From JACVRN01 sp036389255 (lineage in GTDB: Bacteria > Acidobacteriota > Blastocatellia > Pyrinomonadales > Pyrinomonadaceae): DNA of 64,000 bases. The translations under genes and the position numbers were made by a program. The first letter of the stretch is position 1; each line of letters opens with the position of its first letter. Under the pieces are notes generated by a model. The model did not search any database and had not been told where the DNA came from. It saw only the letters and a program-made list of their open reading frames with translations. Location: contig DASVQI010000041.1 of assembly GCA_036389255.1 (NCBI GenBank), positions 310,001 to 374,000 of the forward strand, written 5' to 3'. Shown piece by piece: positions 1 through 10,393 of the stretch.

Positions 1-236
1 TGATACTTCCTCTTTCAGACCACGCGGACTTTGACGAGCTTGTTCACCTGGCGCGAGAGAGCGGAGCCGAAAGAATCATCACCATGCACGGCCCCGCAAA
101 GTTCGCCGCCGCCTTGCGCGAGCGCGGCCTCAACGCCGAGCACCTGGCCCACCATCCCGGCACCCAAGAGGCCGGAGCAAAGAAGCGCGCAACCAAAAAG
201 GCCAGCACGACGGTCGAGCGCTCGCTCTTTAATTAA
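1..236 (+). CDS. MBL-fold exonuclease/RNA-processing hydrolase, C-terminal fragment
   Basis: This open frame enters from the left edge (first full codon at 3) and ends in TAA at 234-236, so about 77 residues are visible. It shows PLSDHADFDEL, then RIITMHGPAKFAAALRERG, then a basic tail. The SDHAD motif followed by an H-G-x-A strand is typical of the C-terminal zinc-binding part of beta-CASP/RMMBL nucleases and of the ligase-associated exonuclease family. The exact substrate cannot be told from this piece. It runs convergently towards murJ with 20 nt between the stops. Confidence 0.6.
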   Translation, partial: ILPLSDHADFDELVHLARESGAERIITMHGPAKFAAALRERGLNAEHLAHHPGTQEAGAKKRATKKASTTVERSLFN

Positions 237-256
237 AAGAAGCTGCGCTTTTGTCT

Positions 257-2137
257 TCAGGCGGCGCGGCGGCGGCGGAAGCGCCCCATGATGGCTTCGA
301 CTGCCTGGTCAAGCTCGCGCACTCGCAGAAGCCTTGCCGCCAGCAGAAAGACCAGCCCGCCCGTGACAATCGGCACGAAGGTTTCTATGGCGATAATCCT
401 GAATCCCCGCTCGCCCAATCTCTCTACCAGAAGCTTATAGGTGAAGTAGCTAGTGACGGAGAGCGCAACGGAAGCCACCGAGATGCGCAGGAAAGATGAG
501 AGAATCATGCGCCCTTCCAGACGTCTTATCTTGCGCCTCATGAAGAAGACGAGCGCGAAGAAGTTGACCAGCGCGACACTGGATGTCGCGAGCGCCAGCC
601 CCACGTGCCCGTAGCCGAAGGGCGTCTCCGGCGTCACGCCGTAGTTCGAGAGCCATCCCCTGAAGAAGTAACCGCAGACGGCGTTGATGGCTATGGAGAC
701 GAAGCTGATAATCATGGGCGTGCGCGCGTCGTTGAGTGCGTAGAAGGCCGGAGATAGCACCTTGATGGCGGAATAGCCGACGAGCCCTATTGACCATCCT
801 ACGAGCGCAGCTGTCACCATCTGAGTATCAAGGGCCGTGAAAGCGCCGCGCTGGTAAAGCAGCGCTATGATGGGCTTACCCAGAATGATGAGGCCGCACG
901 CCGAAGGAATCGTCAGCAGAAAGACAAGCCCTATGGATGAAGAGAGCGTGGAGCGAAAGCGCGGAATGTCATCGCGCGAGGCGTGTCTTGAGATGGCCGG
1001 AAGCGTGGCCGTGCCTATGGCGACTCCGAAGATGCCTATGGGAAACTGCATCAGCCGAAAGGAATAGCCCAGCCAGCTTTGCGCGCCGGGGATGCTCGAA
1101 GCGAAGAAGGTATTGACGAAGACGTTTATCTGCACGGCGGCAGTGCCTATCACGGCAGGCCCCATCAGGCGCATCACCTGACGCACGCCCGGATGAGAAA
1201 AGCTGACCTGCGGGCGGAAGCGAAAGCCCACGCGCCACATTGAAGGAACCTGAACCAGAAATTGCAGGCCGCCGCCGATGAGCGTCCCTATGGCCATGCC
1301 TATAATGGCCCAGCGCGCCGGAGCGTCCGGCATCATGTCGTGGTCTTTGGAGATTTGCCAGCCGCCGCCGCTCAGGATGTAAGCGAACAGCAGGCCACCC
1401 GCAATCGAGCCCACGTTAAAGAGCGTGGAAGCGGAGGCCGGAATCCCGAAACGCCCGCGCGTATTCAAGACTCCCATGGCGACCGCCGCCAGCGCCACGA
1501 GCATCAGGAAGGGAAACATTATGCGCGTCAGCGTTGTCGCAAGCGCCGCCTTTTCAGGCGGGAACCCGGCGGCAATCATGCCGACTATCTGCGGGGCGAA
1601 GATTACGCCGATGAGAGTGATGACGCTCAGCACTATTGCGAGCGCGTTCATCACCATGCTCGCCAGCCGCCAAGCCTCATCCTCGCTCTTCTTCTCTATG
1701 TAGTCCGTGAAGGTCTTGACGAAGGCCACGGAGAGCGCGCCTTCAGCGAAGAGGTCGCGCAGCATGTTGGGCACGCGGAACGCCACCTGAAAAGCGTCGT
1801 TGACGAAGCCCGCGCCGAAGTAGTTGGCGAAGACCTGCTCTCGCACCAGACCCAGCACGCGAGAGCCCATGACGGCGATTGAGACTATGCCAGCCGAGCG
1901 GGCTACGCTGTGCGATTTTTCCGTCGTCGCGGGCCGCGCCGTCGTAGCCGTCAACTCGTCCTTGAGCGGAACGCCTTCGTCTTGGGTTGCGACTGCCTGA
2001 ACGCTCTCACCGTCGGGGATACCTGCTTCTCCGGCGGCTACGACGGCATCCTTGTTTCCGGCTACGTCCTCGACCTCAAGGCCGATGATGGCGTCCTCTT
2101 CTTCGTCCGGATGTTTCGCGTCCGGTTTCGTCTTCAT
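257..2137 (-). CDS. murJ: Lipid II flippase MurJ (MviN)
   Basis: A 626-residue polytopic membrane protein of the MATE-like MviN/MurJ family, which moves lipid II across the inner membrane for peptidoglycan synthesis. The family signature is visible from about residue 85 (GSRVLGLVREQVFANYFG, then FRVPNMLRDLFAEGALS), followed by many hydrophobic helices to the C-terminus. The protein is longer than the usual 510-540 residues because of an acidic, hydrophilic N-terminal extension of roughly 75 residues (rich in D, E and A) that should lie in the cytoplasm. The extension is in frame from the only upstream ATG. A response regulator gene lies just upstream on the same strand, about 35 nt away. The family assignment is firm; the role of the extension is unknown. 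Confidence 0.93.
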   Translation of the reverse strand: MKTKPDAKHPDEEEDAIIGLEVEDVAGNKDAVVAAGEAGIPDGESVQAVATQDEGVPLKDELTATTARPATTEKSHSVARSAGIVSIAVMGSRVLGLVREQVFANYFGAGFVNDAFQVAFRVPNMLRDLFAEGALSVAFVKTFTDYIEKKSEDEAWRLASMVMNALAIVLSVITLIGVIFAPQIVGMIAAGFPPEKAALATTLTRIMFPFLMLVALAAVAMGVLNTRGRFGIPASASTLFNVGSIAGGLLFAYILSGGGWQISKDHDMMPDAPARWAIIGMAIGTLIGGGLQFLVQVPSMWRVGFRFRPQVSFSHPGVRQVMRLMGPAVIGTAAVQINVFVNTFFASSIPGAQSWLGYSFRLMQFPIGIFGVAIGTATLPAISRHASRDDIPRFRSTLSSSIGLVFLLTIPSACGLIILGKPIIALLYQRGAFTALDTQMVTAALVGWSIGLVGYSAIKVLSPAFYALNDARTPMIISFVSIAINAVCGYFFRGWLSNYGVTPETPFGYGHVGLALATSSVALVNFFALVFFMRRKIRRLEGRMILSSFLRISVASVALSVTSYFTYKLLVERLGERGFRIIAIETFVPIVTGGLVFLLAARLLRVRELDQAVEAIMGRFRRRRAA

Positions 2138-2171
2138 AGTAAGGTGATTTTAGAGCCCGTTCCTTTTAGAG

Positions 2172-2675
2172 TCAGACGGCCTTCTGCGACCTTTTCTTCT
2201 GCCCGTCCGCGAGTTTCGTGATGGCCTGTTCCAGATTTGAATCTATCTCGGTGAGCCGCTCAATGATACGCTTCGGCAGACGAAGCGTGACCATCTCGGC
2301 CTCTTCCGGCGGGGCCTCCAGCGAGCGGCGAATCATCTCCAGCAGCTCATTATAATCGGGCGGCTTCGACAGGTAGCCCTGAACGCCCAGCCGCTCGGAG
2401 TCGGTTCGATAAGCCTCTCCAGTCTCGCCCGTTATGATGATGATGGGAACGGTCGCATTGAGTGTGCGAAGCTCTCTGAGGACTTGCGTGCCCTGCATTT
2501 CCGGCAGCGTCATGTCCAGAAGAATGAGGTCTGCGCCGTTCGCCTGAAACTCCGCCAAGCCCTCCTCGCCGGTCAATGCTATCTGCACTTTATAACCGGC
2601 CCCTTTCAGCGTGGCCTTGTAAAGCTCCGCCAAATCGTCCTGATCTTCTATGACAAGAATGCAATGTTCGTTCAT
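2172..2675 (-). CDS. Single-domain (REC) response regulator
   Basis: A 167-residue protein with a CheY-like receiver: acidic pair in VIEDQDD near the N-terminus, phospho-acceptor Asp in LILLDMTLPEM, Thr/Ser switch in IIIITGETGE, and Lys in YLSKPPD. After the receiver comes about 45 residues (VTLRLPKRIIERLTEID...) that look like a short strand-helix-helix piece, possibly ribbon-helix-helix-like; I do not claim DNA binding. The start at 2675 is chosen over an in-frame ATG 42 nt upstream because it gives the normal receiver N-terminus and follows a purine-rich AGGGGAAGGG. It precedes murJ on the same strand and may be cotranscribed. No partner kinase is in the window. Confidence 0.85.
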   Translation of the reverse strand: MNEHCILVIEDQDDLAELYKATLKGAGYKVQIALTGEEGLAEFQANGADLILLDMTLPEMQGTQVLRELRTLNATVPIIIITGETGEAYRTDSERLGVQGYLSKPPDYNELLEMIRRSLEAPPEEAEMVTLRLPKRIIERLTEIDSNLEQAITKLADGQKKRSQKAV

Positions 2676-2700
2676 AATAACCCTTCCCCTGGAATCGCGG

Positions 2701-2827
2701 GCAAAGTAAAAAGGCAAAAGGTAAAAGTTAAGAGAAAGCCGGCAGTAGATTCTCTTGCTTCTGCTCTTTATCCGTAAAAGCGTTTTTTCAGCCCTTTCTA
2801 CTTTTACCCTTTCTCTTTTTACTTTGC
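2701..2827. repeat. Word-repeat palindrome, AAAAGGTAAAAG type
   Basis: The left arm (2701-2738) is a run of imperfect words such as GTAAAAAGGCAAAAGGTAAA. The right arm (2793-2827) is its approximate reverse complement (CTTTTACCC, TTTTTACTTTGC). About 55 nt of unrelated sequence lies between them. It sits between the divergent response regulator and transporter genes. The same word recurs at 29497-29601, and one arm of it at 54580-54610. Confidence 0.7.
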
Positions 2828-2865
2828 ATTAATAGCTGAAGACGCATTATAACCGAAAACCGTTT

Positions 2866-4719
2866 ATGGAATTAGATGTTGGCATAGTTCTGGGACTTCT
2901 TCTGGTCGCGCTGATACTGTTCGGCACGGAGCGCATACCGATTGACATCGTCACGATAATGCTCGTTATTGCTCTGGTAGTCACGGGCACGCTCACGGTC
3001 GAAGAGGCTTTCGCGGGCTTCGGCAACGACATAGTGATAACCATCTCCGGCCTCTTCATACTGACGGGCGGGCTGGTAAAGACCGGAGTGGTTGACGTGA
3101 TTGGCCGCCGCCTGCACAGGATTTCCGGCGGCAACGAGTTTCGCCTGACGATGCTCATCATGTTCGTGGCCGCAGGCTGCGCCGCAGTCATGAAGAACAC
3201 CACGACGACGGCCATGTTCGTCCCCGTCGTTCTGGGACTGGCTGCGCGAGCCCGCGTCGCGCCCTCGAAGCTCCTGATGCCGCTAGCCTTCGGCGCAATC
3301 CTCGGAGGCACCTGCACGCTCATAGGAACTTCAACGAACCTTGCCGTGAGCGGCGCGCTCGCACGCCTCGGCACGAGCCCCGACCTTATCCAAAGCATCC
3401 AGAAGAATCAGCCATTCTTGGAGCGCTTCCCCGAGTACCACGAGCTCTTCCGGCCCTTCACCATGTTCGAGCTTACGTGGGTGGGCGTGCCTATCGTAAT
3501 AGTCGGCATGCTCTACATGCTGCTGATAGGCTTGCGCCTGCTGCCGCGCCGTGGCGGCTCCGACTCCCTGACCGAGCAGTACCAGATACGAGAGTACATG
3601 TCGGAAGTACTGGTGCTGCCGGATTCGCCTCTGGTCGGAAAGACCCTGTCGGAAGCGCGCGTCAGCGACGAGCTTGACCTGACGGTCGTGGGCATCCTGC
3701 GCGGAAGCGGCGGACGCATTGCGCCCAGCGCGCTGGAGGTGATAGAGGCCGAAGACCTGCTGCTGGTTCAGGGACGCGTCGAAGACATACTGCGCGTCAA
3801 GACCGAAGCCGGTATAGAGATTAAGGCCGACTTCAAGCTCAGCGACTCAGACCTTGAGACCGAAGAGGTGGAGCTTTTCGAGGCTATGATATTGAGAGGC
3901 TCGGATTTCGCCGGGCGCACGCTCAAAGGGCTCAAGTTCAGACAGCGATACGGTTTGACTGTGCTTGCCATCAACCGCCACGGCGTCGCGCTGCTCTCAA
4001 AAATCAGCACAGTCTCTTTGCGCTTCGGTGACGTGCTGCTGGTTCAGGGAGACCGCGACCGCATAGAGCATCTTGTGCTGGACGGCCAGCTACTTCTTCT
4101 GGAAGATGTCTCGGAGAGGCGCGGGCGGGCGAGCGCCAGACGTTGGGCCTTACTGGCCTTCGGCGTCTTTCTCTTCTTCTCCATCACGCACCTTCTGGCG
4201 CTCTCTGTGGCCGTGCTGCTGGGAGTTCTCATACTGCTGGCGACGCGGGCCGTGCGCATACAGGAGATGTACGACCTGATAGAGTGGCGGCTGATTGTGC
4301 TGATTGCGGGCATGATAAGCTTCGGCGTGGCTATGGAGAAGACCGGGGCCGACCAGTATCTGGCCAACCTGATTCTGAAAGGCTTCGGGTCTTACGGCGA
4401 ACTGGCCATCCTCGCGGGCTTCTTCATACTGACGGTGGCTATCACTCAGCCCATGTCGAATCAGGCGGCGGCGCTGGTGATGCTGCCGATTGCGGTTAAG
4501 ACAGCGCTCGCGCTCGGCCTGAATCCGCGCACCTTCGCCGTCACTGTAACTTACGCGGCCTCCTGCTCGTTCCTTACGCCGCTTGAGCCGGCCTGCGTGC
4601 TCATCTTCACCCCGGGTCGCTACCGCTTCTTCGATTTCGTCAAGGTAGGCTCGATTCTGACCATTGCGGTCTTCGCCATAGTCATCCTGCTCGTCCCTGT
4701 CTTCTGGCCCCTGAAGTAA
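2866..4719 (+). CDS. SLC13/DASS-family anion transporter with two TrkA-C domains
   Basis: A 617-residue membrane protein. Residues 1-185 and about 420-617 form transmembrane bundles of the divalent-anion/Na+ symporter (SLC13, ArsB/NhaD-like) type. The conserved stretches AVMKNTTTTAMFVPV and LIGTSTNLAVSG lie in the first half, and QPMSNQAAALVMLP plus TPLEPACVLIF in the second. Between them are two soluble RCK-C/TrkA-C modules (around residues 225-310 and 330-415, each ending in GDxLLVQG-like strands), as in many bacterial SLC13 proteins with a regulatory insert. The substrate may be sulfate or dicarboxylate and cannot be read from sequence. The ATG lies 38 nt after the right arm of the upstream palindrome. 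Confidence 0.85.
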   Translation: MELDVGIVLGLLLVALILFGTERIPIDIVTIMLVIALVVTGTLTVEEAFAGFGNDIVITISGLFILTGGLVKTGVVDVIGRRLHRISGGNEFRLTMLIMFVAAGCAAVMKNTTTTAMFVPVVLGLAARARVAPSKLLMPLAFGAILGGTCTLIGTSTNLAVSGALARLGTSPDLIQSIQKNQPFLERFPEYHELFRPFTMFELTWVGVPIVIVGMLYMLLIGLRLLPRRGGSDSLTEQYQIREYMSEVLVLPDSPLVGKTLSEARVSDELDLTVVGILRGSGGRIAPSALEVIEAEDLLLVQGRVEDILRVKTEAGIEIKADFKLSDSDLETEEVELFEAMILRGSDFAGRTLKGLKFRQRYGLTVLAINRHGVALLSKISTVSLRFGDVLLVQGDRDRIEHLVLDGQLLLLEDVSERRGRASARRWALLAFGVFLFFSITHLLALSVAVLLGVLILLATRAVRIQEMYDLIEWRLIVLIAGMISFGVAMEKTGADQYLANLILKGFGSYGELAILAGFFILTVAITQPMSNQAAALVMLPIAVKTALALGLNPRTFAVTVTYAASCSFLTPLEPACVLIFTPGRYRFFDFVKVGSILTIAVFAIVILLVPVFWPLK

Positions 4720-4782
4720 CCGTAGATGATAAAAGAGCCTCTTTCCTTCTCTATCTTCCGGCCCTAAAAGCCCCTTTTCCCT

Positions 4783-4817
4783 GACTGCTTGCGCGCCGGG
4801 CGGGCAGTCGCTATAAT
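4783..4817 (+). promoter_or_regulatory. Sigma70-type promoter with a 6-bp dyad
   Basis: TTGCGC (4789-4794), a 17-nt spacer and a perfect TATAAT (4812-4817) lie 86 nt before the metallophosphoesterase ATG. The -35 is bracketed by GACTGC (4783-4788) and GCAGTC (4804-4809), a possible operator, though six base pairs could arise by chance. Confidence 0.55.
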
Positions 4818-4902
4818 GCGCGGGCTTTTGAGGGATGCCTGCACCCGGGCAGGGGACAGAGCACCAAGACTCCCTTTTGAGCCTCGCCGGAATCAAAGAC
4901 AG

Positions 4903-5772
4903 ATGACAGAAAATCTCAGATGGAGAGAGCGCGCCAGAGAAGCGCGCCGCATGCATCGCGCCGCGCCTCCTGCGACGCCCCTTCGCGCACTTGCCGCCGG
5001 AATAGCTCAGGCAGCGCGCCAGGCGTTCGCAGAGCCCTATATGCTCAAGGTAGAGCGCCGCGAGATTACCCTGAGCCGTCTCCCGCGCCAGCTAGACCGC
5101 CTGCGCATAGTTCATCTCTCGGACATACACCACAGCCCCTTTACCGGCACGGAGCAGATAGAGCGCGCCATTGAGACTGCCAACAGTCTTGAGCCCGATT
5201 TGATAGCCCTGACCGGCGACTACGTATCGCACGAGAGCGCCTACGCAGCGCCCTGCGCGGAGCTTATGGGGCGGTTACGCGCTCGCTCGGGCGTCTACGC
5301 CGTGCTGGGCAATCACGACCACTGGACTGACGCGCCGCTCATCACAGACCTCTTCCGGGCCGAAGGGATTCGGGTTCTGGTCAATGAAGGGATGCGTTTT
5401 GAGCACAACGGCGGCTCGTTCTGGCTGGCGGGCGTGGACGACACAATGGTCGGGCTGGAGGATTTGCCGCTCGCTCTGGCTGGCTCGCGCCGGGACGAGC
5501 TGAAGCTCCTGCTGGCTCATAATCCAGTCATTCTTCGCCGCGCCGCGCGGGCCGGAGTAGACCTTGTCCTGAGCGGCCACACGCACGGAGGCCAAGTCAC
5601 TTGGCGCAGCGAGCGCTCCGCTTCCGGGCGTCCGCGCCGCCGACTGCTTCGCGGGTTAGGAAGGCAGGGCGAGACGCAGATTTACGTCACGCGCGGCCTC
5701 GGAACGGTCGTGCTGCCTATACGTTACGGCTGCCCGCCGGAAGTCTCCCTTTTAGAGCTTCGATGCGCTTAA
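4903..5772 (+). CDS. Calcineurin-like metallophosphoesterase (YkuE type)
   Basis: A 289-residue protein with the full dimetal phosphoesterase signature in order: LSDIHHSP, LTGDYV, GNHDHW, LLLAHNP and LSGHTHGGQ. This layout is usual for the YkuE-like group, often membrane-associated phosphohydrolases acting on lipid or nucleotide substrates. An alanine-rich helical stretch lies at residues 20-45, but no clear signal peptide. The ATG at 4903 is preferred to an in-frame ATG at 4789, because a good promoter (-10 at 4812-4817) lies between them. It is followed by a palindromic repeat and pgsA on the same strand. The true substrate is unknown. Confidence 0.85.
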   Translation: MTENLRWRERAREARRMHRAAPPATPLRALAAGIAQAARQAFAEPYMLKVERREITLSRLPRQLDRLRIVHLSDIHHSPFTGTEQIERAIETANSLEPDLIALTGDYVSHESAYAAPCAELMGRLRARSGVYAVLGNHDHWTDAPLITDLFRAEGIRVLVNEGMRFEHNGGSFWLAGVDDTMVGLEDLPLALAGSRRDELKLLLAHNPVILRRAARAGVDLVLSGHTHGGQVTWRSERSASGRPRRRLLRGLGRQGETQIYVTRGLGTVVLPIRYGCPPEVSLLELRCA

Positions 5773-5776
5773 CGCT

Positions 5777-5850
5777 GTGATAAGTGACGAGTCACAAGTG
5801 ACAAGCTAAAACTTGCTCTTTTCCGTCACTTGTCGCTCGTCACTTATCAC
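5777..5850. repeat. Word-repeat palindrome, GTGACAAGTGACGAG type
   Basis: The left arm is GTGATAAGTGACGAGTCAC and onward to 5806; the right arm (5825-5850) is GTCACTTGTCGCTCGTCAC and onward. Both are built from the word GTGACAAG/GTGACGAG. It lies between two co-directional genes and ends 8 nt before the pgsA ATG. Sister copies occur at 28603-28672 and 43788-43860. Confidence 0.8.
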
Positions 5851-5858
5851 TGTTTTTT

Positions 5859-6452
5859 ATGTCTTCACGGATAATCACGCTGCCGAACCTGCTGACAGTG
5901 TTGCGCATGGCGCTGATTCCCGTCTTCGTCTCGTTGCTCTACTATCACAGGTTCACGTGGGCGCTCGTGGTCTTTCTCACGGCGGGTGTAACGGACGGGC
6001 TGGACGGCCTCTTCGCGCGCCGCTTCGACCAGAAATCCCAGCTAGGCAGAATCCTTGACCCCATAGCCGATAAGCTCCTGCTGGTCACCTCTTTCGTAGT
6101 TCTTTCGCTCAAATCCATAGGCCCCGTGCCGCCTCCGAACCACTTTCCAGTGCCCTTCTGGGTCACAGCCGCCGTCATCAGCCGCGATGTCTTCATCATA
6201 GTGGGCGCTGCCGCCATTAATATCGTCACGGGCTTCAGGGGATTTCGCCCCTCCATGCTCGGCAAAATCAACACCACCGTACAGATTCTGGCCATCATGG
6301 CCATCCTCATAGCTCTTATCTTTCCCTCCGGTAGCGGTTATTACCTGCCCACCATCTACACCGTTGTCTTCGCCCTGTCCATCATCTCCGGCACTCATTA
6401 CGTCTATTTCGCCTCCCGCCTATTGAACGAAGAACGTCGTCAGGGCGAGTAA
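5859..6452 (+). CDS. pgsA: CDP-diacylglycerol-glycerol-3-phosphate 3-phosphatidyltransferase
   Basis: A 197-residue CDP-alcohol phosphatidyltransferase, which makes phosphatidylglycerophosphate from CDP-diacylglycerol and glycerol-3-phosphate at the inner membrane. The diagnostic motif D-x2-D-G-x2-A-R-x8-G-x3-D-x3-D reads from DGLDGLFARR to LGRILDPIADK. NLLTVLRM near the N-terminus is typical of PgsA, and hydrophobic helices span the rest. PgsA and cardiolipin-type synthases of this fold are hard to separate; length and N-terminus favour PgsA. The ATG follows a T-run right after a palindromic repeat, with no Shine-Dalgarno sequence visible. Confidence 0.87.
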   Translation: MSSRIITLPNLLTVLRMALIPVFVSLLYYHRFTWALVVFLTAGVTDGLDGLFARRFDQKSQLGRILDPIADKLLLVTSFVVLSLKSIGPVPPPNHFPVPFWVTAAVISRDVFIIVGAAAINIVTGFRGFRPSMLGKINTTVQILAIMAILIALIFPSGSGYYLPTIYTVVFALSIISGTHYVYFASRLLNEERRQGE

Positions 6453-6508
6453 AGGCAGACACCTTAATCCTTATGTTTCAGTAGTTTAAGCCGTCGGCGG
6501 GCTTGTGC

Positions 6509-6556
6509 CTTGAGTTGGAAATAAAAGTTGACAAAGAGAGACTCAAGTATTATATT
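6509..6556 (+). promoter_or_regulatory. dnaK promoter with two widely spaced HspR (HAIR) half-sites
   Basis: The promoter is near consensus: TTGACA (6528-6533), 17-nt spacer, TATATT (6551-6556). CTTGAGT (6509-6515) lies upstream of the -35 and its exact inverse ACTCAAG (6541-6547) inside the spacer. These are the two half-sites of the HspR-associated inverted repeat known from Streptomyces and Helicobacter, where they are 7 nt apart; here the gap is 25 nt. The hspR gene is third in the operon, so autoregulation is expected. Transcription would start near 6563, leaving a leader of about 160 nt. Confidence 0.75.
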
Positions 6557-6721
6557 AAGGAAGCATTCAACCTGCCTGACATCTCTGTCAACACCCGAGA
6601 GGCTTCTGAGCTTCAGGGTCTGGAAGACGAAAGCGCGGCAGGCGGTCTTGAAAGGATGCAGCACGGCCATCCCGACAGTTCGGGAAAAGCTGTTAACTAT
6701 TTTTGGGAGAATAGAGAAACA

Positions 6722-8656
<1,935 letters not shown>

Positions 8657-8660
8657 GAGC

Positions 8661-8737
8661 GGGTGACGGGTGTCAGGTGCCGGGTGTCGGTTAAAGACAA
8701 CTTCTTGCCGACACCCGATACCTGACACCCGATACCT
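8661..8737. repeat. Word-repeat palindrome, GGGTGTCAGGTGCCGGG type
   Basis: The left arm (8661-8690) carries GGGTGTCAGGTGCCGGGTG; the right arm (8708-8737) carries CCGACACCCGATACCTGAC and onward, its near reverse complement. The 17-nt loop is unrelated. It fills most of the dnaK-dnaJ gap and ends 7 nt before the dnaJ ATG. Confidence 0.8.
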
Positions 8738-8744
8738 TTTCACG

Positions 8745-9914
8745 ATGGCAAAAGAAGATTATTACCAAGTGCTGGGCGTCAAGCGTGATGCCAAGCCGGA
8801 AGAGATTAAGAAGGCTTACCGCAGGATGGCCCGTAAGTATCACCCGGACGTGAATCCGGGCGATAAGTCGGCCGAGGAGCGCTTTAAGAAGATAACGGAG
8901 GCGCACGACGTGCTTTCCGACCCGAAGAAGCGCAAGGTCTACGACCGCTTCGGCCAGTACTCGGACAATCTGGCGGACGCGGCCGCTCGCGGCGCTGCAC
9001 CGGGCGGGGCCGGGGGCCGCACTTCGCCCGGCTTCGACTTCGAGGGCTTCGACTGGGGCAACGCGTCCTCTTCTTCCACGGGCGGGGGCGGAACCAGCTT
9101 TCGAGACATCTTCGCAGACCTCTTTGGCGGAAGCGGCAAGGCCGAGCGAGAGCCTCCGCGCCCGCAGCCCGTTAAGGGCGCTGACATAGAGATGCCGCTC
9201 GCGCTCTCGTTTGAAGAGTCTGTGCGCGGCATGACTACGAACATCACCGTCAACCGCTCCGAGCAGTGCTCGCGCTGTAACGGGGCGGGCGACACGGGCG
9301 GCTCACCCGTCATCTGCGCTACCTGTAACGGCACGGGGCAGGTGCAGAGAGCCGGTGGCCGCTTGAAGTTTTCGCAGGAGTGCCCGGACTGCTCCGGCTC
9401 AGGGCGGCGACGCCCGCCGTGCTCTCTGTGTAACGGCAAGGGAGTTATGCCCAAGAGCGAGACGGTCAAGGTGCGCATCCCCGCCGGTGTGGATACAGGC
9501 TCGCGCGTGCGCATCCCCGGCAAAGGTGAAGGAGGCCGCCTCGGCGCTCCGCCCGGCGACCTTTTCATCATCACGAACGTTGGCCGCCACAAGCACTTTA
9601 CGCGGAAGGGCGACAACATATACGTCACCGTGCCTTTGACTGTGCCGGAGGCGGCGCTCGGCGCTAAGATTGAGGTGCCGACCGTGGAGGGCAAAGCCCA
9701 ACTGCGGATTCCTCCGGGAACCCAGTCGGGACAGAAATTTCGACTGCGCGAGCGCGGCGTGCCGAGCTTAAGAAATCCGCAGGCACGCGGCGACCAGTTC
9801 GTAGAAGTTCAGGTTACGCTGCCTGAAGTCATCTCGGAAGAGACGAAGGATTTACTGCGGCGCTACGCGCAGATTAACCCGGAGAACCCGCGCGTCGCCA
9901 TGGGCTTAGAATAG
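8745..9914 (+). CDS. dnaJ: Chaperone DnaJ (type I Hsp40)
   Basis: A 389-residue co-chaperone that stimulates DnaK ATPase and delivers clients. The J domain (residues 1-70) has the HPD motif in KYHPDVNPG. A Gly/Phe/Ser-rich linker follows (about 80-140). The zinc domain has all four repeats (CSRCNGAG, CATCNGTG, CPDCSGSG, CSLCNGKG, about 173-235), and the two C-terminal beta domains complete a type I DnaJ. MAKEDYYQVLGV fixes the start at 8745, although the frame is open further upstream through the repeat. No clear ribosome-binding site precedes the ATG. It lies between dnaK and hspR, each gap filled by a different palindrome. Confidence 0.96.
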   Translation: MAKEDYYQVLGVKRDAKPEEIKKAYRRMARKYHPDVNPGDKSAEERFKKITEAHDVLSDPKKRKVYDRFGQYSDNLADAAARGAAPGGAGGRTSPGFDFEGFDWGNASSSSTGGGGTSFRDIFADLFGGSGKAEREPPRPQPVKGADIEMPLALSFEESVRGMTTNITVNRSEQCSRCNGAGDTGGSPVICATCNGTGQVQRAGGRLKFSQECPDCSGSGRRRPPCSLCNGKGVMPKSETVKVRIPAGVDTGSRVRIPGKGEGGRLGAPPGDLFIITNVGRHKHFTRKGDNIYVTVPLTVPEAALGAKIEVPTVEGKAQLRIPPGTQSGQKFRLRERGVPSLRNPQARGDQFVEVQVTLPEVISEETKDLLRRYAQINPENPRVAMGLE

Positions 9915-9987
9915 GCGACGGGTGATAGGGGATAGGGGATGGACAAAAACATTTCCCTAACCCCTAGCCCCCGGCCCCTAACCCCTG
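9915..9987. repeat. Word-repeat palindrome, TAGGGGATAGGGG type
   Basis: The left arm (9915-9942) repeats GATAGGGGATAGGGGAT; the right arm (9956-9987) repeats AACCCCTAGCCCC and CCCCTAACCCC. The arms match by word rather than exactly. It starts directly after the dnaJ stop and ends 4 nt before the hspR ATG. Confidence 0.75.
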
Positions 9988-9991
9988 TTTT

Positions 9992-10393
9992 ATGAAACGA
10001 AAGGCTCGTACATATACGATTAGCGCTGTGGCGGATCAGTTCAACCTGCACCCGCAGACGCTGAGGCTTTACGAGCGCGAAGGACTCTTAAGGCCGTCTC
10101 GCTCGGAAGGGAACACGCGCCTTTACACGGACACAGACCTTGAGCGGCTGGAAGTGATTCTCTCTTTGACGCGCGACCTCGGCGTCAATCTGGCGGGCGT
10201 TGAGATTATCCTCAACATGCGCGAGAAGATGGACGCCATGCAGCGCGAGTTCGAGCGCTTCTTCCAGTTCCTGCAAGCACACGCGGACGAGTTCACGCAT
10301 TTCCCTGATGCTCCCGCGCCGGAAGAGGGCGCGCTCGTGCCGACTTCCCGCATCAGTGCGCTTCGTCGTCGCACGACCACTCGCGGCTCCTGA
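9992..10393 (+). CDS. hspR: Heat-shock repressor HspR (MerR family)
   Basis: A 133-residue MerR-type regulator. The N-terminal winged helix-turn-helix reads TISAVADQFNLHPQTLRLYEREGLL, followed by the RLYTDTDLERL wing and a C-terminal helical region (LNMREKMDAMQREFERFFQFL) for dimerisation. HspR in actinobacteria and Helicobacter binds HAIR operators and represses dnaK operons with DnaK as co-repressor. Here the gene is third after dnaK and dnaJ, and HAIR half-sites sit on the dnaK promoter, so negative feedback is the natural reading. The ATG follows TTTT after a palindrome, with no Shine-Dalgarno sequence. A generic MerR regulator is the alternative, but context argues strongly for HspR. Confidence 0.88.
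   Translation: MKRKARTYTISAVADQFNLHPQTLRLYEREGLLRPSRSEGNTRLYTDTDLERLEVILSLTRDLGVNLAGVEIILNMREKMDAMQREFERFFQFLQAHADEFTHFPDAPAPEEGALVPTSRISALRRRTTTRGS

Noticed and set aside
1262..1882. Long plus-strand frame opposite murJ.
   Set aside because: It is the antisense shadow of a well-supported gene in GC-rich DNA, with low-complexity Arg/His composition and no ribosome-binding site.
6503..6721. In-frame N-terminal extension of DnaK by 73 residues.
   Set aside because: A near-consensus promoter with HAIR half-sites lies inside it, so this part would be untranscribed or upstream of the start. MSKIIGIDLG is the standard DnaK N-terminus.
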